Shown here piece after piece: positions 24,078-26,407 of a DNA stretch of 26,407 nucleotides. Each line of letters opens with the position of its first letter. Position 1 is the stretch's first letter. The notes beneath the pieces were generated by a model. The model was not told the DNA's origin, searched no databases, and worked only from the letters and a program-made list of their open reading frames with translations. Location: positions 1 to 26,407 of IMG/VR virus record IMGVR_UViG_3300035034_001947. One strand, 5' to 3'. Position numbers and translations under genes: made by a program. Source of the stretch: a virus.

Positions 24078-26303
24078 TTTAGGGTCTATACCCCCTCTAA
24101 AATTTCTAGTATTATAATTTGTGTAATTTTTCTTACCCTTAAAAAAAGATCCATAATCTGTTCCAATAGACTTCTCCTTTTCTAATACCTCAGCTATTAA
24201 TTTATTTATAATATTATTCGGTTCATTATCCATGAAATCTAATACAGTATCTTTAAATGATCTGTTTCTCCAACCTTGTGTTAGATTCACAATAGTCATA
24301 GCTAAGTCATCATTAGAACCATCCCCTCTATAAATCACATTCCCTGCTGCTGTTTCATGTGAAATAAAGGTAGATATCTCTTTGATAGTATTCTCTTCAC
24401 TAACTAAAATAGTCTGATCTTCTAACATTAACTGATAATCTTTAACAAACTTATTTTTATTAAGTCCTACTTTCAGACCTACCTTTCGATCAACAGCATC
24501 TAATCGATGTTTAAATTTTAACATAACATAAGTACTATAATCATTCTCTCTGTTGAATACGTTCTTAATAGCATTCAATAATGTCTTTCCGTCATTGTTA
24601 TATTCAACAACTACTTTCATTTTATCAGGATCAAAAAATTCGAATATCAATACATAAAGTATCTCAGCAAGTTGCTCTACACTAATTATATTAGATCTAA
24701 ATAATCCAAATTGAGTTAATTGAAAAAAGTCTTCTCTTACTGAATAGTGTTCCTTTTGTTCTTCTATTATTTCTTGTGATTTATATCCTAATCTGAACAT
24801 ATTAATTACACTATAATCTTGACCTAATCCCTCAGATACATCGACGGAGATCATACCATACATATTCTTTCTCATATCTTCATCCCAATCTTTAGCGAAT
24901 TTTAATGAGCTATAATCCCATTTTAATTTATCGAATTCTTCTAATCCATTAATATGTCTATACTTTTGTTTACTATTAGTAATTCTTTCAATGGTTTCTT
25001 CTTTTAATACACTTCTAGACCCTGATGCGAAACGAAGATCATATTCTTGATTAAAGTTATCCTCACCACCAATATTCTTAATTGCATCTAATTTCCAAGT
25101 AGAAATACCATCACAGAATGTAGAACAAAATATTTTTTCACCATCTCTATTGACCACAGAAGTATTTTTAAGATCATCATATTTTAATCTTTCTGTGTTC
25201 TGTACATGTATCCATGTTTTCCTATTAATACTTTGTGTTTTCTTTGTTACAAGAGGAATATTATTAGAATTGACATCATCGTTAGGGTTATATATTTCTT
25301 TCAATTGTTCAAAGACCGAATCTAAATCTAAATTCTGTTGTAATAATAAATGTTGGTTTATCTTGAAATAAGTTACATTACGACCAGGTACTTGATGCCA
25401 ATAAACCCTCAATGGGGTAAACTCATTCTTCAATGGATCTGATATTTCTCTCTCAGCATCTGTTAATAGTTTATGAAATAGGTTATATCCATCAGGTGTC
25501 GATGTAATAATCATTTTAGAATTTTCGATAGATGCTAAAGTAGGGAAAATAGATTTATAGAATTTATCTGCTATATTATTATTAATATGGGCAAACTCAT
25601 CAACATATACTAAGTCACCCGCATTACCAATAGAAGCATTTTTCGTCATTGCGAATGCTTTAGCTCTACATCCGTTCTCAAATTTTATCCTATTTACATT
25701 CCATGTATCAATACCTTGTTTTAAAAACAATGGAATGTAACTATAAAGTGTCTTAATTTTATCAAGTACTTCTTGTGATGTTTCTAATTTATTCGCAGCA
25801 ATAAGTACGTTTTTATTATTATTAAACATCATATAATGTAATATATAAATAGCCGCACATACTGTGTTATGACTTAATATACCATTTGTATAATACCTAT
25901 GGTCTTCATGATCAACTGTAATATCAACCATAGAAGTCTTTCTTTTCAATTTCTTTATTATCTTAACTTTAGATATACCTGATTCAGTAGATATTTTATC
26001 ACCTACCTTTAAGTGTTTCACAAACATTTCACTTAAATATTGATCAAATATTCTATGATTATCAGCACAAGTCAAATTCATCCCATTTTCTAACTCTAAA
26101 TAATAATGAGTATATGGTTGTGTGATCATCATTTTACTAATATCAATATAACCCGAATCAGATTTAACTTTATACCCATAAACATCATGTTCAGATAATA
26201 TTTTATAATCATTATCATCTTCGTCTAATATATGGTTTCTATATTCTATCCTTTCTATAAGCTCTATACATTTATAGATTAATTTAATTAAGAATTTTTT
26301 CAT
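24066..26303 (-). CDS. terL: Terminase large subunit, C-terminal half of a split-intein gene
   Basis: A 745-aa frame: residues 1-146 are intein, 147-745 terminase. The terminase part packages DNA into the head (ATPase motor) and cuts it (nuclease). ATPase: it begins TVCAAIYILHYMMFNN right after the Walker A lysine position (T4: SRQLGK/TTVVAIFLAHF); Walker B is DLVYVDEFAH (hydrophobic, then Asp-Glu); coupling motif is MIITSTPDG. Nuclease acidic residues: SVDVSEGLGQDYSV (T4 D401 region), VVVEYNNDGKTLLNAI (T4 E458 region) and GSNDDLAMTIVNL (T4 D542 region). So all nuclease residues are present, but the Walker A start and the N-terminal domain are missing. The ATG at 26303 is preceded by an in-frame TAA two codons upstream, so this is not a mis-set start. 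The partner gene must lie outside the window. Confidence 0.88.
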   Translation of the reverse strand: MKKFLIKLIYKCIELIERIEYRNHILDEDDNDYKILSEHDVYGYKVKSDSGYIDISKMMITQPYTHYYLELENGMNLTCADNHRIFDQYLSEMFVKHLKVGDKISTESGISKVKIIKKLKRKTSMVDITVDHEDHRYYTNGILSHNTVCAAIYILHYMMFNNNKNVLIAANKLETSQEVLDKIKTLYSYIPLFLKQGIDTWNVNRIKFENGCRAKAFAMTKNASIGNAGDLVYVDEFAHINNNIADKFYKSIFPTLASIENSKMIITSTPDGYNLFHKLLTDAEREISDPLKNEFTPLRVYWHQVPGRNVTYFKINQHLLLQQNLDLDSVFEQLKEIYNPNDDVNSNNIPLVTKKTQSINRKTWIHVQNTERLKYDDLKNTSVVNRDGEKIFCSTFCDGISTWKLDAIKNIGGEDNFNQEYDLRFASGSRSVLKEETIERITNSKQKYRHINGLEEFDKLKWDYSSLKFAKDWDEDMRKNMYGMISVDVSEGLGQDYSVINMFRLGYKSQEIIEEQKEHYSVREDFFQLTQFGLFRSNIISVEQLAEILYVLIFEFFDPDKMKVVVEYNNDGKTLLNAIKNVFNRENDYSTYVMLKFKHRLDAVDRKVGLKVGLNKNKFVKDYQLMLEDQTILVSEENTIKEISTFISHETAAGNVIYRGDGSNDDLAMTIVNLTQGWRNRSFKDTVLDFMDNEPNNIINKLIAEVLEKEKSIGTDYGSFFKGKKNYTNYNTRNFRGGIDPKSLI
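25866..26303 (-). other. C-terminal intein fragment (IntC), split near its N-terminus
   Basis: Residues 1-146 of the terminase frame. The end is a textbook intein C-terminus: block F/G MVDITVDHEDHRYYTNGIL then SHN, with penultimate His 145, terminal Asn 146 and Thr 147 as the +1 nucleophile. Block B is at MNLTCADNHRIF with His 83; the 'FVKHLKVGDKI' turn follows. The front part (LIYKCIELIERIE ... YKILSEHDVYGYKV) resembles the 'IKELYxLL ... ykVLs.dGf' that follows block A in whole inteins, but block A itself (a Cys or Ser start and 'GDT') is absent. So the split lies just after block A, as in the known AceL-TerL intein, whose N-part is only about 25 residues. Confidence 0.88.
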
Positions 26304-26407
26304 GAATTATATATAAAAAACTTAATTATAGCCATATAAGACTATATTAAGTACTTATAGGTCTTTTAGCCTATATTTAATTAAAATTGGTTATATTTGC
26401 TGTAATA
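26304..26407. other. AT-rich region upstream of the terminase fragment
   Basis: 104 bases without a gene. On the minus strand it carries TTTTATATATAATT just before the terminase ATG, similar to the late motif, and stops in all frames. An imperfect palindrome centred on TAAGTACTTA lies at 26340-26363. TATATTTG occurs on the plus strand at 26392-26399, without a -33 match. Confidence 0.4.

Noticed and set aside
24066-26303. Terminase with a divergent, non-intein N-terminal domain
   Set aside because: The block B His, the NGILSHN ending and the direct join to the residue after the Walker A Lys fit an intein; no N-terminal ATPase domain of T4 type is present.
26392-26399. TATATTTG as a second host-type promoter on the plus strand
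   Set aside because: No TTTG lies 19-21 bases upstream and no gene start follows within the window; it may still serve a gene beyond the edge.
1-26407. tRNA genes, CRISPR arrays, insertion sequences
   Set aside because: I found no cloverleaf-like segments, no regularly spaced direct repeats and no transposase-like protein; short AT-rich and Asn-codon repeats are explained by base composition.

Overview
The window is a late (virion) region of a strictly lytic, T4-like contractile-tailed phage. It is very AT-rich. The recognisable proteins are the T4-type terminase large subunit (gp17), tail sheath (gp18), tail tube (gp19) and a gp26-like baseplate hub protein, in the T4 order 17-18-19 on the minus strand. 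A host-type promoter matching the Bacteroidetes consensus (TTTG-N19-TATATTTG, 17609-17639), A-rich leaders with few Shine-Dalgarno sites, and small proteins of a style I associate with flavobacterial phages all point to a Bacteroidetes host, probably a flavobacterium. I saw no tRNA, rRNA, CRISPR array or IS element.

Layout from high to low coordinates, following minus-strand transcription: the C-terminal part of the terminase (26303-24066), which begins inside an intein; tail sheath (23577-19768, 1269 aa, about twice the T4 length); a large Vsr-like homing endonuclease (19661-17937); a plus-strand accessory cassette (15939-17917); an internally deleted endonuclease relic (15893-15612); tail tube (15581-14949); gp26-like hub protein; a small protein overlapping it; a membrane protein; a tape-measure-like protein (12317-10215); three smaller genes including a dead metallopeptidase-like protein; and, below a giant plus-strand gene, two unknown genes, an acidic protein, a 58-aa protein and the cut-off start of another virion gene. 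Plus-strand genes at 1860-8459 (2199-aa baseplate/tail protein with an embedded beta-propeller), 12365-13096 and 23721-24077 interrupt the minus-strand late genes.

Two points stand out. First, the terminase open reading frame opens with the C-terminal part of an intein ending NGILSHN and continues directly into the ATPase after the Walker A lysine position. An in-frame stop lies two codons before the ATG, so this is half of a split-intein 'fractured' gene: the N-extein, Walker A start and a short N-intein must come from a gene outside this window. Second, a roughly 4.1-kb island sits between gp18 and gp19, which are normally adjacent. It is bracketed by an intact and a decayed endonuclease gene and carries a zinc-ribbon gene, four overlapping genes that look like tandem paralogues, and a two-helix membrane protein with its own host-type promoter. 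That cassette is the best candidate for an undescribed system.

Both strands also share an AT-rich motif (TTTAATATATAG-like) just before many start codons. It may be the late promoter, and its closeness to the starts suggests very short leaders or none.
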